A stretch of DNA of 6,030 bases from DASSTY01 sp035760645. Its GTDB lineage: Bacteria; Gemmatimonadota; Gemmatimonadetes; Gemmatimonadales; GWC2-71-9. A model generated the notes under the pieces. That model did no database searches. It saw only the letters and a program-made list of their open reading frames with translations, and had not been told where the DNA came from. This document shows, in pieces, positions 4,780-6,030 of this stretch. How positions within the stretch are numbered: position 1 is the first letter of the stretch; each line of letters starts with the position of its first letter. The position numbers were made by a program, and so were the translations under genes. The stretch is from positions 1 to 6,030 of the forward strand of contig DASTSO010000170.1 in NCBI GenBank assembly GCA_035760645.1. Reading direction: 5' to 3'.

Positions 4780-6001
4780 ACCGTACCGGCGGCGGCGCCG
4801 CGGATCCCTCCGCGGCGTCCGCGGCGAGCGCCGCCGCGAGCCGTCCCGCGATCCACTCCGCCTCGCGCACCTCGCGCACGTCGCGGCCCAGCGCGACGCG
4901 CCGCCCCCGCGCATCCACCACGCTGATGGTGAAGTACGCCGTCGTCCCCGCCTGCATCCCCCGCGCGACCTCGAGCGCCCGCACGTCGCCCGGCGACAGC
5001 AGCCGCGCGCGGCCGAGCGAGAAGAGCCCGCTCCGCACCTCGAGCCCGCGCGCCGACGCCGTCGCGCGCGAGCGCTGCAGCCAGAGCGCGAGCACGCCCC
5101 AGACGAGCAGCACGTCGAACAGCCCGAAGACGAGCACGAAGAGGAGCGGCGCGCCGAGCCCGACGAGCGCCGCGCAGACCGCCGTCCACAGCGCGGCGAA
5201 GAGGGTGAGCGACGCGGCCGCGCCGCGGTTGCGCGCCGGCGGGAAGTCGGCGACGACCGCGCCGCCCTCGCGCCGCACGACGATGCGCGAGTCCGCCGGC
5301 GGCCGGTAGTCCGCGAGCGACTCGGCGCCGACCGGGATCACGCCCGGCGTCGTCTCGGCCTCATCCCTCGCGGCACCCGCGCGCAGCACCGGCAGCGCGA
5401 AGGTCGCGCGGAAGTCCGCGCCCGCGAGCGCCGCGCCCGCCTCGAGCCGCCAGACGATCCCGTCGCCCTGCGCCATGAGCGTGGCCGGGGGGAGCGCGGG
5501 CGGTAGCCGCCACGCGACCGGCACCACCGTGCGCATCCCGTCGTAGCGCCGCTCCGCCCGGCCGTGCGCCTCGAGCGCGTCCTGCCAGAGGACGTCCTCG
5601 CGCGTCGAGCGGTCCTTGCCGCTGCCGGTCGTCACCCGCCGCAGCACGGTGAGGACGAGCCGCACCGGCGCCGCCGCCGGGAGCGCGCCGCCGGTGACGA
5701 GCGCCGCCTCGAGCGCGCCGCCCGCGGCGAGCGGCTCCGCGCCGCGCAGCTCGAGCACCGTGCGCCCGAAGCGCCGCCGGCGCGCGAGCCCCACGCCGAC
5801 GCTCGCGAGCAGCGCGAGGCCGATGGCGGGGAAGAGCAGGATGAAGAACGCCGCCGGCTTCCGGGCGAATCCGCCGTGCGTCCACGCCGCCGCGAACGAG
5901 CCCCACGCGATCGCGTTCCAGACGAGGGCGAAGAAGCCGAGCACGCCGAGCTGCCGCTCGCCGTCGTCGCGCACGCGGCCCCGGGCCCAGTCGGGCCGCA
6001 C
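4760..6001 (-). CDS. Large membrane protein of unknown function, possibly 5'-incomplete
   Basis: This protein is at least 413 residues long, counted from GTG 6001. The frame continues without a stop to the window edge at 6030, so the true start may lie outside. Predicted transmembrane helices are at about 17-40 and 48-72, then 259-282 and 285-308. Between the pairs is a soluble region of about 180 residues with beta-strand character. Its segment IVWRLEAGAALAGADFRATF (182-201), followed by ALPVL, resembles the W-x-L-E ... G-x-D-F-x-A-T-F-x-x-P-V pattern of arrestin-like or DUF3592-type membrane proteins. The C-terminal part (310-392), with LEVRSGLFSLGRARLLSPGDV and a later VVDARGRRVALG, looks like a small PH-like beta domain. 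I do not recognise a characterised function. It ends tail to tail with the NudC-like gene, overlapping it by 20 bases, and its promoter is not in the window. Confidence 0.78.
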   Translation of the reverse strand: MRPDWARGRVRDDGERQLGVLGFFALVWNAIAWGSFAAAWTHGGFARKPAAFFILLFPAIGLALLASVGVGLARRRRFGRTVLELRGAEPLAAGGALEAALVTGGALPAAAPVRLVLTVLRRVTTGSGKDRSTREDVLWQDALEAHGRAERRYDGMRTVVPVAWRLPPALPPATLMAQGDGIVWRLEAGAALAGADFRATFALPVLRAGAARDEAETTPGVIPVGAESLADYRPPADSRIVVRREGGAVVADFPPARNRGAAASLTLFAALWTAVCAALVGLGAPLLFVLVFGLFDVLLVWGVLALWLQRSRATASARGLEVRSGLFSLGRARLLSPGDVRALEVARGMQAGTTAYFTISVVDARGRRVALGRDVREVREAEWIAGRLAAALAADAAEGSAAPPPVRFSWERR

Positions 6002-6030
6002 CCGCGCGATCGCGTCGGCCGGCGGCGCGG

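Noticed and set aside
3606..5309. Plus-strand open frame of about 567 codons and similar long frames at 4-1392, 1389-2138, 3802-4914 and 4575-5189
   Set aside because: They are Arg/Pro/Ala-rich, lack recognisable domains, and overlap genes with strong family motifs in other frames.
1..6030. CRISPR arrays, tRNA or rRNA genes, and insertion-sequence ends
   Set aside because: No regularly spaced repeats, no cloverleaf or rRNA-like segment, and no paired terminal inverted repeats with target duplications were seen by eye.

Overview
The window comes from a very GC-rich bacterial chromosome; by eye it is well above 70% G+C, with strong C/G preference at third codon positions. The gene content (an integron-type integrase, a class I-like nitronate monooxygenase, a PadR regulator, a NudC-type Nudix hydrolase and two membrane proteins of unknown function) would fit a soil or sediment proteobacterial, myxobacterial, Rokubacteria or Binatota-type genome, but the sequence does not fix the taxon.

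Layout. Positions 1-243 hold no gene I can support. They contain four closely spaced inverted repeats, just downstream of the stop codon of an integron-type tyrosine integrase encoded on the minus strand (244-1356). A 148-base divergent gap with a perfect 10-bp tandem repeat separates the integrase from a nitronate monooxygenase gene on the plus strand (1505-2590). The stop codon of that gene lies inside the -35 hexamer of a well-formed sigma70-like promoter. The promoter is overlaid by two AT-rich palindromes spaced 22 bp centre to centre, and it leads to a PadR-family repressor gene (2707-3309). The PadR gene ends tail to tail with a small four-helix membrane protein gene on the minus strand (3306-3743); both stop codons sit in one CTAG. 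A 52-bp divergent gap follows, then a NudC-type NADH/NAD pyrophosphatase gene on the plus strand (3796-4779). Its last 20 bases overlap the 3' end of a large minus-strand membrane protein gene (4760-6001), whose frame stays open to the right edge.

How the genes relate. Most appear to be separate transcription units (minus, plus, plus, minus, plus, minus), and I see no operon-encoded pathway. The best-supported regulatory unit is the PadR gene with its own probable operators, which suggests autoregulation. The most notable genetic element is the integron-type integrase. All its expected catalytic residues and the integron-specific insertion are present, but no canonical attC cassette array is visible. 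It also carries an unusual low-complexity C-terminal extension. It may be a solitary chromosomal integrase or the edge of a degenerate or undetected integron. The nearby hairpins and tandem repeat are candidate, unproven, recombination or regulatory sites.
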